This document shows positions 1 through 8,899 of a stretch of 64,000 nucleotides of DNA, piece after piece. Under the pieces are notes generated by a model that had not been told where the DNA came from, did no database searches, and worked only from the letters and a program-made list of their open reading frames with translations. A program made the translations under genes and the position numbers. Position 1 is the stretch's first letter. Each line of letters opens with the position of its first letter. Source of the stretch: VMCP01 sp964415065 (GTDB taxonomy: Bacteria > Bacteroidota > Bacteroidia > NS11-12g > UBA955); NCBI GenBank assembly GCA_964415065.1, contig CAYPYX010000008.1, positions 11,270 to 75,269 on the forward strand, read 5' to 3'.

Positions 1-1468
1 CGTTAGCCAACACAACCGTGGCGCCAGCTAAAGGTTTGTTGGTGTTACAATCTGTAACAATTCCTTTTATGGTGATTACCAAAGGAATAATGTCGAATGC
101 ATAAATATCGTCTGTATTGGTACGATCTCCACGATTGGAAGTAAAGTATCCTTTTTTAGAATTTTGGTTGGTGAAGGTAATACCAAAATCATCTCCTCCA
201 GAATTTAAAGGTTCACGCAAATTTTCTACATCTTTCCAAACGTTAATTTCTTCGGTTTTATCGGCAGCGAACATATCCAATCCGCCTAACCCAGGCCAAT
301 AATCAGATGAGAAATACAAACGACTGTCGTGTTTATTCCAATACGGGAAATATTCATTACCTGGTGAATTGATTTGCGGACCTAAGTTAACGGGATTCCC
401 CCAAGATTTCGATCTACGAGAATATGTTACAGCCCAGATATCAAATCCCCCGAAACCACCGTCGCGGTCAGAAGAGAAGTACAATACTTTATCCTCATCA
501 CCTAACGCGGGATGTCCGTAAGAATGGGCAGAATCTTTCGCACAAATTTCAAGAACATCTCCAATCGTCCATTCTGGACCGGTTTTCTTGTATTCGTAGA
601 TAGCGCATTTTTCAGATTTTCCATCACGACCACCACACTGTGTAACGTACATGGTGGTAAAGCGTTCGTTGAAAGTAACTCCACCTTCGTTAAATTTGGT
701 TGAGTTTTTTTCAGCATATACGGGTTTTCCCCATTTGATTTCAGTTTCGCCTTTTTTGTTTCGAGGGGCTTTTTTAGCACCTTTAGCTGGAGCAGAACCA
801 CCTGTTGCGTCCTTTTTCCCTTCTAAATACCAAATATCGCTCCACATTTCCATTGTTCCTTCGTAAACGCGTTTTGAAAAACCTCCTTCGCGGTCAGAAG
901 CAAAAAACAAAACATCATCTTTTTTAGATGCAATCATGGGAGCCCAATCATTGGCTTTGGTATTGGCAATTTTGAAATTTTGAACTCTGAAAAGTGAGCT
1001 ATCGGGTGTCCATTGAAGCGCCATTTCACAACCGAGCATTTTTTGCATCACAGCGGAATCACCAGGAACACGCTCTAAGTAATCTTCGTAAGCTCCAACT
1101 GCCTCACGATACATTTCCAACTTTTTCATCATGTTGGCACGCATGAGTAAAGCTTGGGTGTTATTCGGATCGGTTTTCAGTACCTTTTCGTATAGTTTTT
1201 TCGCTTTTACGTAATTGTTATTTAAGCGATAGGATTCAGCGGCTAAGAAAGACGCTTTTTCCTTCACTTTTTTATCTGGGTCTTGACGAGCCACGTCTTC
1301 AAAAACGATAGCTGCTTGTCCATAATAACCCTGATCATACAGCGTTTTTGCATCTTCAAATTTTGGGGAACAACCCGTAGAAACGATGATAATTCCTAAT
1401 CCAAATGCAAAAAATTGCCAAAAATTCCTGAACAATAAGTTTGATTTATTTATGACGGTAGAGTGCAT
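1..1468 (-). CDS. porE: PorE-like T9SS lipoprotein (TPR, PD40 propeller, CRD), 5' part; continues off the left edge
   Basis: I translated this by hand from an ATG at 1468 on the minus strand; it is open to base 1. The N-terminus is a lipoprotein signal ending in the lipobox VSTGC (Cys33). Next come TPR-like helices (about 35-150), then a PD40/WD40-like propeller with repeated SSDRDGGFGGFDIW and SSDYWPGLGGLDMF motifs. At the window edge a carboxypeptidase-regulatory-like strand begins (GIVTDCNTNKPLAGATVVLAN). TPR, propeller, CRD and then a C-terminal OmpA domain is the order known for PorE, the periplasmic lipoprotein thought to tie the type IX secretion machine to peptidoglycan. The OmpA part would lie outside the window, so this could also be another OmpA/PD40 paralogue of the gliding and secretion families. 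The envelope location is well supported and the exact name is an inference. Confidence 0.8.
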   Translation of the reverse strand, partial: MHSTVINKSNLLFRNFWQFFAFGLGIIIVSTGCSPKFEDAKTLYDQGYYGQAAIVFEDVARQDPDKKVKEKASFLAAESYRLNNNYVKAKKLYEKVLKTDPNNTQALLMRANMMKKLEMYREAVGAYEDYLERVPGDSAVMQKMLGCEMALQWTPDSSLFRVQNFKIANTKANDWAPMIASKKDDVLFFASDREGGFSKRVYEGTMEMWSDIWYLEGKKDATGGSAPAKGAKKAPRNKKGETEIKWGKPVYAEKNSTKFNEGGVTFNERFTTMYVTQCGGRDGKSEKCAIYEYKKTGPEWTIGDVLEICAKDSAHSYGHPALGDEDKVLYFSSDRDGGFGGFDIWAVTYSRRSKSWGNPVNLGPQINSPGNEYFPYWNKHDSRLYFSSDYWPGLGGLDMFAADKTEEINVWKDVENLREPLNSGGDDFGITFTNQNSKKGYFTSNRGDRTNTDDIYAFDIIPLVITIKGIVTDCNTNKPLAGATVVLAN

Positions 1469-1586
1469 CTTCACAATTTATCCTAATTAAAACGCTAATT
1501 AATGAATTCTTATCCAAAGTTCAAAGAAATTGCCTATTTAAATGTTAAAAAATGCAGATTTAAGGAACATTTAACCTAATTTTTAA

Positions 1587-4079
1587 TCAGATTACACCCA
1601 GAATTTTTAACAATTGATTTTTTTGTTCCAAACTGTAATTCGAGTTATACACGGCATTTTGAAGTATTTTATTGTTGGTCCATTGGGTGGAAAAACTTCT
1701 TAGTGCATCCAATGCTGGTCCATTGAGTCGGCTGTTAAAATTGAAGTATGCATCAAATAACGCTAAAGCGGCATCTTGATTCAAGATATTCAGTCGTTGA
1801 ATAGCTTGTATAGCCAAGATTCGGGTTCGAAATTCGTACATAGGTCCAGCCATTTCGATCAAAGAATTTATCGAATTTTCTGCTGATTTTAACGTTTCTT
1901 CAGAATTGGGAATGAATCCAAGTTTAGCGCCCATTGCATTAATCTCGTGATATCTTATGGCTAAATTGTGAGTATAACCGTCTACACCTTTTAGTTTTTG
2001 TAGTATAAATGGGAAACGACTTTCATACAAAGGATGTTTCATCATTCGCTGTAATGCAGCATCAATAACAAAGTAGCTGGAATCGGATAATAATTCCTCC
2101 ATTAAAAATTGAGTGGATGATACTAATGGGATTTTATGAGCAAAAACCATTCGCACTTGATGCTGCTTATCGCGTGCAATCGACATAGCAGTGGGCGCGT
2201 CAATTTTTGGGTCTTCTAACAGCTGGGATGCAATTTCCGCTCGAATTCCATGAAACGTTTCCTTTTTCCAAGCTTCAATTAAGGCTGATTTTTTTTCGGA
2301 AATAGGTGCGGATCTCAGTGCGATTAACGCATCGTATCGATCCAACATAAATTCGGAGTACTTGAGTTGATTCATCCATTGAATATTGGATTTTGTGAAT
2401 TCTACTTCTTTCAAGACAAAACTTCCCTCGTCAAATAAACAAAAAGCAACTTCTTTTCCGGCAGGTAAATTCGTAAATTGTACTTGTGTATGGGGACCGG
2501 AAACAACCGCTGTTTTAGTAATTTTGGTTCCATCTGTGAAGTAAACCGCAAAATCTACCGGAACTTCAAAATACTGAACAACAGCATCTGTAGTGTGCTT
2601 TTGATCAATGTCAAAGGCGATGGAAGTTGATGAATTTTGTGAAGTGCTCACTGTGAATTTAGGTTCACCACCCCGATGAATCCACTGATCAAAAAATGCA
2701 TCTACATTGATACCTGTTGCATCAATAAATGCTTTTTGTAAATCCCAAGTTTCAACCGTTTGATATTGATATTTTTCAAGATAGTATTTGATGGCTCTTC
2801 TGAAATTATCGCGTCCAACTTGGTGTTGTAGCATGTACAAAACCGAAGCACCCTTGGGGTAATGTCGAGATGAACCTGAAGCACTATGACGTACGGGAAG
2901 TGAGTTTTGTTTTCCAGCTGCCAAAGCACCATTCATGTTGTTTCTGAAGTACCAATACATATAGTCACTTCCAAATAAGTGCTGTTCAGTTAAGCCAGGA
3001 TAAAATGTGGCGAAACTTTCTTGAAGCCATTGTTCGGCATCATGTCGGCCTGTAATTAAATCGCCAAACCATTGATGGGTTGCTTCATGCGCATTTACAC
3101 TCACGTAATTCTTATCGAGATAGGCACGCTCATCCACCCAGAAAAAATCTCCAAAAACAGTAGCAGATGTATTTTCCATAGCTCCGTACAAGAAATCCTG
3201 CACCATAACTTGAGAATAGGTTCCCCAAGCATAAGGAAGTCCAATTTCATCAGCTAAAAAATCGAGAATTTCTTCGCTGTAACGCGAAGTAGGTATTACA
3301 CGGTCTGAATGTTCGGGATAGTACCAAAATTGATGCGGAACCCCTTTTTTAGAAACGGATTTTTTAACTTCATAACGATCTATTGCCAGCATTAACAGAT
3401 ATCCCGCGTGTGGTTTATCCATTTTGTAATGCCAAGTAATGGACTTATCGTTGTTGGTTTTTTGAGATACTAAAGTACCGTTAGACAGAATTTTGTAACC
3501 AGGAACGGTATCCTGATAGGTTACAATGGTTTCCGTAATGAATTTATCGCTGCGAATGTCAATCATAGGAATCCACTGGCGATTATCGATTCCTTGTCCT
3601 TGAGTCCAAACCTGTCGACGGGTTTGGTGCAATGGATTTTTGGAGATGGGTTGATCGTAACCAATGAAATACAGCCCTTTTTTGGGAGTTGCAGTGTATT
3701 GGATTTCAATTTTATGATTTTTCAAATAGTCGTTGGTGAGTTTAGTTTCAGCGATTAAGCCATTTTTATTCGTTCGAAAGGTGATTTTTTCCCCATCTAA
3801 AAGAACTTGTTCAATGCTAATTCCAGGGGCATCAAAGAAAATTGTATCAGTGGATGTTTGGAGTGATTTAAAAGAATGGGTTACTTTTCCAGATACTTGC
3901 TTTTTGAAGGGACTTATTTTCACATCAATTTTCATATAATCTACGTCAATATTTCGAGGACGTTCAGTTGCTCCGTGATCAACATGATAACACACAACCT
4001 CTGGAAATTGAGCAGTGGAATTATTGACAATCAGATAGATGAAAATAGCTGTGAATAGCTTTTTGTAGGATATCAACAT
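1587..4079 (-). CDS. Secreted M1-family zinc aminopeptidase
   Basis: 830 residues from ATG 4079. An open frame runs further upstream to 4316, but that part is the antisense of tRNA-Asp and is not protein; the start chosen gives a clean signal peptide (MLISYKKLFTAIFIYLIV, cleavage near STAQ). The M1 family removes N-terminal residues from peptides using one zinc ion. The exopeptidase motif GAMEN is at 299-303 and the zinc site HEATH is at 331-335, with the third ligand Glu354 exactly 18 residues on. The following motif reads WLQESFA where WLNEGFA is more usual. After residue 450 comes a helical, HEAT/ERAP-like tail. Probably periplasmic or exported, acting in peptide scavenging. It stands alone, convergent with nothing and 118 bp before the porE-like gene, with which it may share transcription. 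Confidence 0.93.
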   Translation of the reverse strand: MLISYKKLFTAIFIYLIVNNSTAQFPEVVCYHVDHGATERPRNIDVDYMKIDVKISPFKKQVSGKVTHSFKSLQTSTDTIFFDAPGISIEQVLLDGEKITFRTNKNGLIAETKLTNDYLKNHKIEIQYTATPKKGLYFIGYDQPISKNPLHQTRRQVWTQGQGIDNRQWIPMIDIRSDKFITETIVTYQDTVPGYKILSNGTLVSQKTNNDKSITWHYKMDKPHAGYLLMLAIDRYEVKKSVSKKGVPHQFWYYPEHSDRVIPTSRYSEEILDFLADEIGLPYAWGTYSQVMVQDFLYGAMENTSATVFGDFFWVDERAYLDKNYVSVNAHEATHQWFGDLITGRHDAEQWLQESFATFYPGLTEQHLFGSDYMYWYFRNNMNGALAAGKQNSLPVRHSASGSSRHYPKGASVLYMLQHQVGRDNFRRAIKYYLEKYQYQTVETWDLQKAFIDATGINVDAFFDQWIHRGGEPKFTVSTSQNSSTSIAFDIDQKHTTDAVVQYFEVPVDFAVYFTDGTKITKTAVVSGPHTQVQFTNLPAGKEVAFCLFDEGSFVLKEVEFTKSNIQWMNQLKYSEFMLDRYDALIALRSAPISEKKSALIEAWKKETFHGIRAEIASQLLEDPKIDAPTAMSIARDKQHQVRMVFAHKIPLVSSTQFLMEELLSDSSYFVIDAALQRMMKHPLYESRFPFILQKLKGVDGYTHNLAIRYHEINAMGAKLGFIPNSEETLKSAENSINSLIEMAGPMYEFRTRILAIQAIQRLNILNQDAALALFDAYFNFNSRLNGPALDALRSFSTQWTNNKILQNAVYNSNYSLEQKNQLLKILGVI

Positions 4080-4150
4080 GTTTAGATAGATTTCTAGTGA
4101 GAGACACGAAAATAGGCATTCAAAAAGAATTGAAAAATTTTTTAAAAAAA

Positions 4151-4182
4151 TTTGCATTGAATAAAATTTCATCCTACTTTTG
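4151..4182 (+). promoter_or_regulatory. Bacteroidota-type promoter of tRNA-Asp
   Basis: TTTG at 4151-4154 and TACTTTTG at 4175-4182 with 20 bp between them match the Bacteroidota consensus (-33 TTTG, -7 TAnnTTTG, about 19-21 bp apart). The predicted start lies about 25 nt before the mature tRNA. Confidence 0.75.
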
Positions 4183-4214
4183 CAGTCCCGTTCAATAAAT
4201 AATTGTTCGGAAAC

Positions 4215-4291
4215 GGTTCGGTAGTTCAGCTGGTTAGAATACATGCCTGTCACGCATGGGGTCGCGGGTTCGAGTCCCGTCCGGACCGCCA
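4215..4291 (+). tRNA. tRNA-Asp (anticodon GTC), CCA encoded
   Basis: Cloverleaf seen directly. The acceptor stem GGTTCGG (4215-4221) pairs with CCGGACC (4281-4287), with one G-U pair. The anticodon stem CATGC/GCATG carries the loop CTGTCAC with anticodon GTC at 4249-4251. The T arm is GCGGG-TTCGAGT-CCCGT. Discriminator G is 4288 and the encoded CCA is 4289-4291. It has its own promoter and a strong terminator, so it is transcribed as a single tRNA. Confidence 0.97.
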
Positions 4292-4292
4292 G

Positions 4293-4325
4293 AAAAAAAG
4301 GTTGCTCAAAAGGCAACCTTTTTTG
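4293..4325 (+). terminator. Intrinsic terminator after tRNA-Asp
   Basis: Stem GGTTGC (4300-4305) / GCAACC (4313-4318), extended by an A-run on the left pairing with the T-run 4319-4324 on the right. The A/T symmetry could let it work in both directions. Confidence 0.85.
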
Positions 4326-4398
4326 TTTTGGATCAGGGCAAGATCCGTTTTTATGGGATCAAGTTCCAAAGTTGTGGGCTAGGTATAAAAATTGTCCG

Positions 4399-4496
4399 AT
4401 AAATTTTCTGGAGGATAATTAATAACAAGATTTTGCATGTTTAAAATCTATGCAAGAGTCATTAAATATCCGAATCAAATAAATTTTCTGGGGGAT
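4399..4496 (+). repeat. Pair of 18-bp direct repeats 80 bp apart
   Basis: ATAAATTTTCTGG(A/G)GGAT occurs at 4399-4416 and 4479-4496, differing at one base. Both lie in the 240-bp non-coding stretch between the tRNA-Asp terminator and the gene at 4567. Function unknown. Confidence 0.6.
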
Positions 4497-4566
4497 GAAC
4501 TATTTTTACTTTCCACAAGGTTGTGAAAGTGCATCCATGGAAATAAAATCATGCTAAATTTGTGAT

Positions 4567-5919
4567 ATGTCGTTCCCAAAAAATACTTCAAAAAATCTTC
4601 GCTGGGCCTTATTAATACACCGTGGTAAGGGAATGCATGAAATGTTTTTCAAGGAAAACAAGCATTTGAAGTACCTTTTTCAAGAGCGCGGAATATTTTG
4701 GCTTAGCCCGCTGAATCGGCCGCACCACGGATATTTTATCAATGAGAGAAATGCGTTCATTTCGTACTTGATGGCATATTACCCTCATTTTAAAAATTTG
4801 TCCCAAAAAGTACAAAATGAAGTAGTTAATAATCTGTTAAAGCGTTTTGAAAATGAAGATTATGTAGAAATTATTTGGCGTGAATTGAATATTCAGGGTA
4901 GCGATGGGGGATATGTAGTGTTATTCGATGGACAACAAGCCACAGTTAAATACATTGGATTGGGAAATTGGGAAGAATCCGAGTTAGTTGAATTTGTGGA
5001 TTCTGATCAATTCGACACACCTGAAAAGTGGTTGGTTGTCGATAATGACTGGTATAAATCTAGGGGAATTGTTAACAGAGCATTGCCTTTTGAACCTGAA
5101 TTGCCCGAAATCCAAAAGTATTACTTGGATCCGGCTGATTCAAATTCCGCTGATGGAATCGAGCCGCATTGGGTGGAAAATTCGGAATCTTCTCTGTTGC
5201 TTGAAGTAGAATCCCCCGAGAAAAAAGAAGTCCTTCCGAATTTAAATTGGGTTAATCCAGCGGATGGAAATTCGACTCTGGAGGAGCATGAATTAGTTCC
5301 TACGTTTGAGAAACTTAACGTTCTTATGAATACGCTGGGAGATGATATTCCCCGGGAACTGCAAATTTTCTTATTGCAAATCCAAGAGCATGGATTAACA
5401 ACTGGACTATTTCAATTCTTAGACATTTTGGGATCAAAATTACCTTCTTTGGCTAATGGCAATTCAGGTATGATTTCTTTAATGGCCGGAAAAGATCAGG
5501 TTTGGGCCGAACGAATGGCTCCAAATATCATGATTGATATTAATTACAAGATTCATTTTTCGGATGAGGCAGGTGAGTTGAAGTTGGAGCCATTGCACAA
5601 AGCTCTATACATTTTGTTTCTCAGAAATTTGAATGGCATTAATTTGTCCGATTTGTATCTTCACAAGAATGATATTTTGGAATATTATCGAATGATTTCT
5701 AATTCTGAGAATATTGAGCGAATGACAAAATCAGTGAACCAGCTGGTGGATGTTAGAGAAAATAGCATTCATGAAAAAATTTCTAAAATTAACCGCTCGA
5801 TCAGGAAACTATTCAAAGAAGCCAACACGGGTGTTGATCCAATACCTTACTTTATTGCAGGTCCAAAGGGAGATGCTAAACGAATTCTAATTTCGGCTGC
5901 TAAAGTAATGTGGGTGTAA
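4567..5919 (+). CDS. Uncharacterised protein with a Bacteroidota-specific C-terminal module
   Basis: 450 residues, no signal peptide or membrane segment, so probably cytoplasmic. I do not recognise a family for the N-terminal half (residues 1-190, rich in aromatic and charged residues). The middle (about 190-260) is acidic and looks like a linker, with two similar stretches, DPADSNSADG and NPADGNSTLE. The last 130 residues (LKLEPLHKALYILFLRNLNG ... NSIHEKISKINRSIRKLF ... YFIAGPKGDAKRI) recall, from memory only, a module found at the ends of many uncharacterised Bacteroidota proteins; no function is claimed. TAAATTTG ends 4 nt before the ATG, so the mRNA may be leaderless. The gene stands alone. 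Confidence 0.8.
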   Translation: MSFPKNTSKNLRWALLIHRGKGMHEMFFKENKHLKYLFQERGIFWLSPLNRPHHGYFINERNAFISYLMAYYPHFKNLSQKVQNEVVNNLLKRFENEDYVEIIWRELNIQGSDGGYVVLFDGQQATVKYIGLGNWEESELVEFVDSDQFDTPEKWLVVDNDWYKSRGIVNRALPFEPELPEIQKYYLDPADSNSADGIEPHWVENSESSLLLEVESPEKKEVLPNLNWVNPADGNSTLEEHELVPTFEKLNVLMNTLGDDIPRELQIFLLQIQEHGLTTGLFQFLDILGSKLPSLANGNSGMISLMAGKDQVWAERMAPNIMIDINYKIHFSDEAGELKLEPLHKALYILFLRNLNGINLSDLYLHKNDILEYYRMISNSENIERMTKSVNQLVDVRENSIHEKISKINRSIRKLFKEANTGVDPIPYFIAGPKGDAKRILISAAKVMWV

Positions 5920-6194
5920 CCAGATGTGGTTTGGTTGTAATGGAAAAAAGAATATTTGCAGCAAGATTTAGTTCAAGCCGTAAATGAAATTTGGATATAG
6001 TTATTAATTTCAGTTAAGGACTAGGTAAAATGTAGTTCAAATTGAAAATAAATGGTTCAGGTTTTAAATTCGGAGCTGACTACTAGTAATATTTAAAAAG
6101 AAAAAAACATCTTATATTCGCTGTTAATCAAGAGAATTTATCCAAATTGAAAATTAAATGTCGGATGAATTACACACCCTAAAAGAAAAAAAAC

Positions 6195-6644
6195 ATGAAA
6201 ATAAATATTAAAATTGCTTCAATCATTACAGCTTCCTTCTTTGTTTTTGCTTTGCAATCATGCGAGAAAGAACCCGTAAATACAACACCTTCATACAAAG
6301 CAGTTGCCGATTGGCAGTTGAATAGTATGGTTGAAACTATTCATGAAGCAAGCACAGGTTCATTTGTAGAAACCAACACAGAAACCTATGTTCCCGGTGA
6401 ATTGTCCATGCATATTAAATCGGATGGTAATTTGGATTTATACGAAGGAGCTGCTGTAACGGAAACTTACCCCTATTCGATAGATTACACGAAGAAAACC
6501 CTTGTAATACATGGAATGGATTGGGGCAACGATACATTTTATATCCTAAAACTAGACGCCACCAACCTTCAGCTGAAAAATGAATATGTGGATACAGACT
6601 ACGACGAAAAAGTGACCACATTGCTCAATATGACCAAGAAATAA
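6195..6644 (+). CDS. Small exported lipoprotein, probably lipocalin-like
   Basis: 149 residues. The signal peptide ends in the lipobox ALQSC (Cys23), followed by EKEPVN. The rest is about 125 residues with alternating hydrophobic pattern, including WQLNSMVETI near the start and FYILKLDATNLQLKN near the end. This fits the small beta-barrel (lipocalin-like) lipoproteins common in Bacteroidota, though no diagnostic motif is seen. It lies 31 bp before a second lipoprotein with the same build, so the two are probably one transcript and related by duplication. The 275 bp before it (5920-6194) contain no gene I can support. Confidence 0.75.
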   Translation: MKINIKIASIITASFFVFALQSCEKEPVNTTPSYKAVADWQLNSMVETIHEASTGSFVETNTETYVPGELSMHIKSDGNLDLYEGAAVTETYPYSIDYTKKTLVIHGMDWGNDTFYILKLDATNLQLKNEYVDTDYDEKVTTLLNMTKK

Positions 6645-6675
6645 TTCTTTTTTACCTACTTTCATACTTTACTTT

Positions 6676-7155
6676 ATGCAACTTTCACGACTTAACTTAG
6701 TTCTGTTATTTTCGTTAATTCTTTTTGCTTCTTGTGAAAAAGATCCTGTTTCCAAACCCCCTACAAATAATAATAACAATAACAATCATCAATGCGATAC
6801 TAGTTACAATGTTTTTGGTTTTTGGGGATTGAAAACGGTCAATACCGTTATTTATGATTTAGTTCAAGATCTACCAGTTGATACCTTGAATTTTAATTAT
6901 GCCAATAATTATGTTTTAATGGAATTGGGTAAGGATTATAGAGGTTATCAATACCAAAATAGAGTTGTAGTTGATTCTTTCAACTATTCGTTTGATTCAG
7001 CAAAATTGGTTGTTTTCAGACAACCGACAAAACCAACAAACGATACTTTTCAAATAGTTAAGTTTGATAAAACGCACCTTCAAATGATCCAAACCAATCG
7101 CGATTTAGTAAATATGATAAGGACACGTTCATTAGTGAGTTTTGAACGCCAATAA
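6676..7155 (+). CDS. Small exported lipoprotein, paralogue of its upstream neighbour
   Basis: 159 residues. The lipobox is FASC (Cys20), followed by EKDPVSKPP and an asparagine run (seven N) before the folded part; the run is encoded by AAT/AAC triplets. Shared features with the gene at 6195 are SCEK(E/D)PV after the lipid anchor, a W-x-L motif soon after it, and DTF(Y/Q)I(L/V)KxDxTxLQ near the end. Function unknown; the lipid anchor and lipocalin-like pattern suggest a role at the outer membrane or cell surface. It ends 25 bp before the convergent photolyase-related gene. Confidence 0.75.
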   Translation: MQLSRLNLVLLFSLILFASCEKDPVSKPPTNNNNNNNHQCDTSYNVFGFWGLKTVNTVIYDLVQDLPVDTLNFNYANNYVLMELGKDYRGYQYQNRVVVDSFNYSFDSAKLVVFRQPTKPTNDTFQIVKFDKTHLQMIQTNRDLVNMIRTRSLVSFERQ

Positions 7156-7179
7156 ATTTGAACACAAATAAATTATTGA

Positions 7180-8778
7180 TTAAACCAGATGCGCCTCAGC
7201 AATCGTGTTTAAACGCTCTTTTTTTTCGGAATTCATTTTGTCGTAAGTTATAACCATCATTCCCAATCTAGGATTGGACTGAAAGTATTGACGATTCTTA
7301 TCAATAAATCTCCAAAATAAAGCATCCCAAAGTTCTTGCCAATGGGTTTCGTATGCTTCGAATATAGTATTAGAATGCGAAGGATGATTTATTCTGGAAT
7401 TCAACTGTAACGGTTTAGTGCTCGGTTTTATTTTTGGATAATCTGACATTTTCAGTAAATAATTACTGCCGCTGAAATACGGTTTAGTTGTAATTAATCC
7501 ACCATCGCAGAATTGAGACATTCCATACACATTGGGCACCATTACCCAGTCGTAGGCGTCGATAAATAATTCCATAAACCATTGGTAAACCTGGTCAGGA
7601 TGGTATTCACTTAGCAACATAAAGTTCCCCAAAACCATCAATCGTTCAATGTGATGTGCATAACCTGTTTTGAGCACTTTTTTAATTATGCGATCTATAG
7701 GTTCAATACCCGTTGTACCGTCATAAAATGAAGCAGGAATATTCTTATGATGATTAAAGAAGTTGGAATTACGCTGTTTGGTTCCTTCGCGTAGGTAAAT
7801 AATTCTCATGAATTCACGCCATCCCAAAATTTGTCGAATGAAACCTTCCACGGAATTAATCGGTATGTTTTTTTCTTCTGCAAATTGAATGGTAGCTTCT
7901 AGAATATCCTTTGGGTTCAACAATCCAATGTTTAAAACTGGAGTTAAAACTGAATGATAAATAAAATCGTCGTCGGTTCGATGTGTAAAAGCATCTTCGA
8001 GTTCTCCAAATCGTTCAAGTCGCTGGTGGAGAAATGCTTTTAGGTGGTTACGAGCTTCGTCAAATGTGGTTGGATAAAAGTAAGATTTACCAAATTCTTC
8101 TAAGATTCCTGGATGATCAGGGAAGTATTTTTCTACATAGTTAACTGCCTCTTGCACCCAAAAGTTAGGTTGGGGGAATTCAGTTTTTTGGGGGATATGA
8201 TTCTTTGGATAGGCTTTTCGATTTTCAGTATCAAACGTAAGTTTCCCACCCAATGGCTTTCCTTCGGCATCTAAAAGAACTCCGAACTTTTGTCGCTGAA
8301 AACTGTAAAAATCCGTTTGATGATATCTTTTCTTGGTATTAAAGAATTGATTGCCTTCATCGGGTGTAATCATGAAGTTGGGATTGGTATGTTCCACCCA
8401 ACTTATATGTTCATTGGATTTCCTAAACGATGTTATTTGCTTTGAAATCCAATCATCAGAAGGTTCGAAATAGTGGATAGTATTATATGTTTTAGCTACA
8501 TTTTCTAAAAGTTGGGTGATGTTTTGTCGGGGATCGTTGTATTCAATGTATTCTACATTAAAACCTTTTTTTCTCAAAAAATCTTCGTAAAATTTCAGGG
8601 TGCTTCTATGCAGAACCAATTTGATTTTATGGAATTTAAACTGCTTGAAAAATAGTTCGTTTTCTACCAGAATTATTTGATTTACAATGGGTAGTTGATT
8701 CTCATCAGAATGAACATCCCCCGAAAAAGGAAGCCATTCAAAGAGTTGGTTGGGAAAGATAATGGCAGTAGATTTCAA
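7180..8778 (-). CDS. Photolyase/cryptochrome-related protein of the FeS-BCP (PhrB) group, without Fe-S cysteines
   Basis: 532 residues. The N-terminal half is the alpha/beta domain typical of deoxyribodipyrimidine-photolyase-related proteins (MKSTAIIFPNQLFEWLPF, TNPNFMITPDE). The C-terminal half is the helical FAD-binding domain (EGFIRQILGWREFMR, VPNVYGMSQFCDGGLITT). Relatives are (6-4) photolyases or light receptors that carry a 4Fe-4S cluster on four cysteines. Here the only cysteine in the whole protein is Cys424. The place where relatives have a Cys-x2-Cys after the MSDY motif reads MSDYPKIKPS, and the later Cys-Pro-Phe-Asn-like segment reads WQELWDALFWRF. FAD binding and repair of UV damage remain plausible; the cluster is not. 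Convergent with the lipoprotein pair. Confidence 0.88.
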   Translation of the reverse strand: MKSTAIIFPNQLFEWLPFSGDVHSDENQLPIVNQIILVENELFFKQFKFHKIKLVLHRSTLKFYEDFLRKKGFNVEYIEYNDPRQNITQLLENVAKTYNTIHYFEPSDDWISKQITSFRKSNEHISWVEHTNPNFMITPDEGNQFFNTKKRYHQTDFYSFQRQKFGVLLDAEGKPLGGKLTFDTENRKAYPKNHIPQKTEFPQPNFWVQEAVNYVEKYFPDHPGILEEFGKSYFYPTTFDEARNHLKAFLHQRLERFGELEDAFTHRTDDDFIYHSVLTPVLNIGLLNPKDILEATIQFAEEKNIPINSVEGFIRQILGWREFMRIIYLREGTKQRNSNFFNHHKNIPASFYDGTTGIEPIDRIIKKVLKTGYAHHIERLMVLGNFMLLSEYHPDQVYQWFMELFIDAYDWVMVPNVYGMSQFCDGGLITTKPYFSGSNYLLKMSDYPKIKPSTKPLQLNSRINHPSHSNTIFEAYETHWQELWDALFWRFIDKNRQYFQSNPRLGMMVITYDKMNSEKKERLNTIAEAHLV

Positions 8779-8899
8779 AGTAAAACGAATTAATAATTAG
8801 ACCGAAAAATGATAAAACAATGGAGGAATAACAACTGAAATTTTGGATTGTTTTAAATGAAATCGAAGTAATAATTTGTGTATTCTTATATTTGTTGTT

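Noticed and set aside
502..801. Open frames on both strands at 117-866
   Set aside because: They are shadows of the porE-like reading frame, which is open from 1468 to the window edge on the minus strand.
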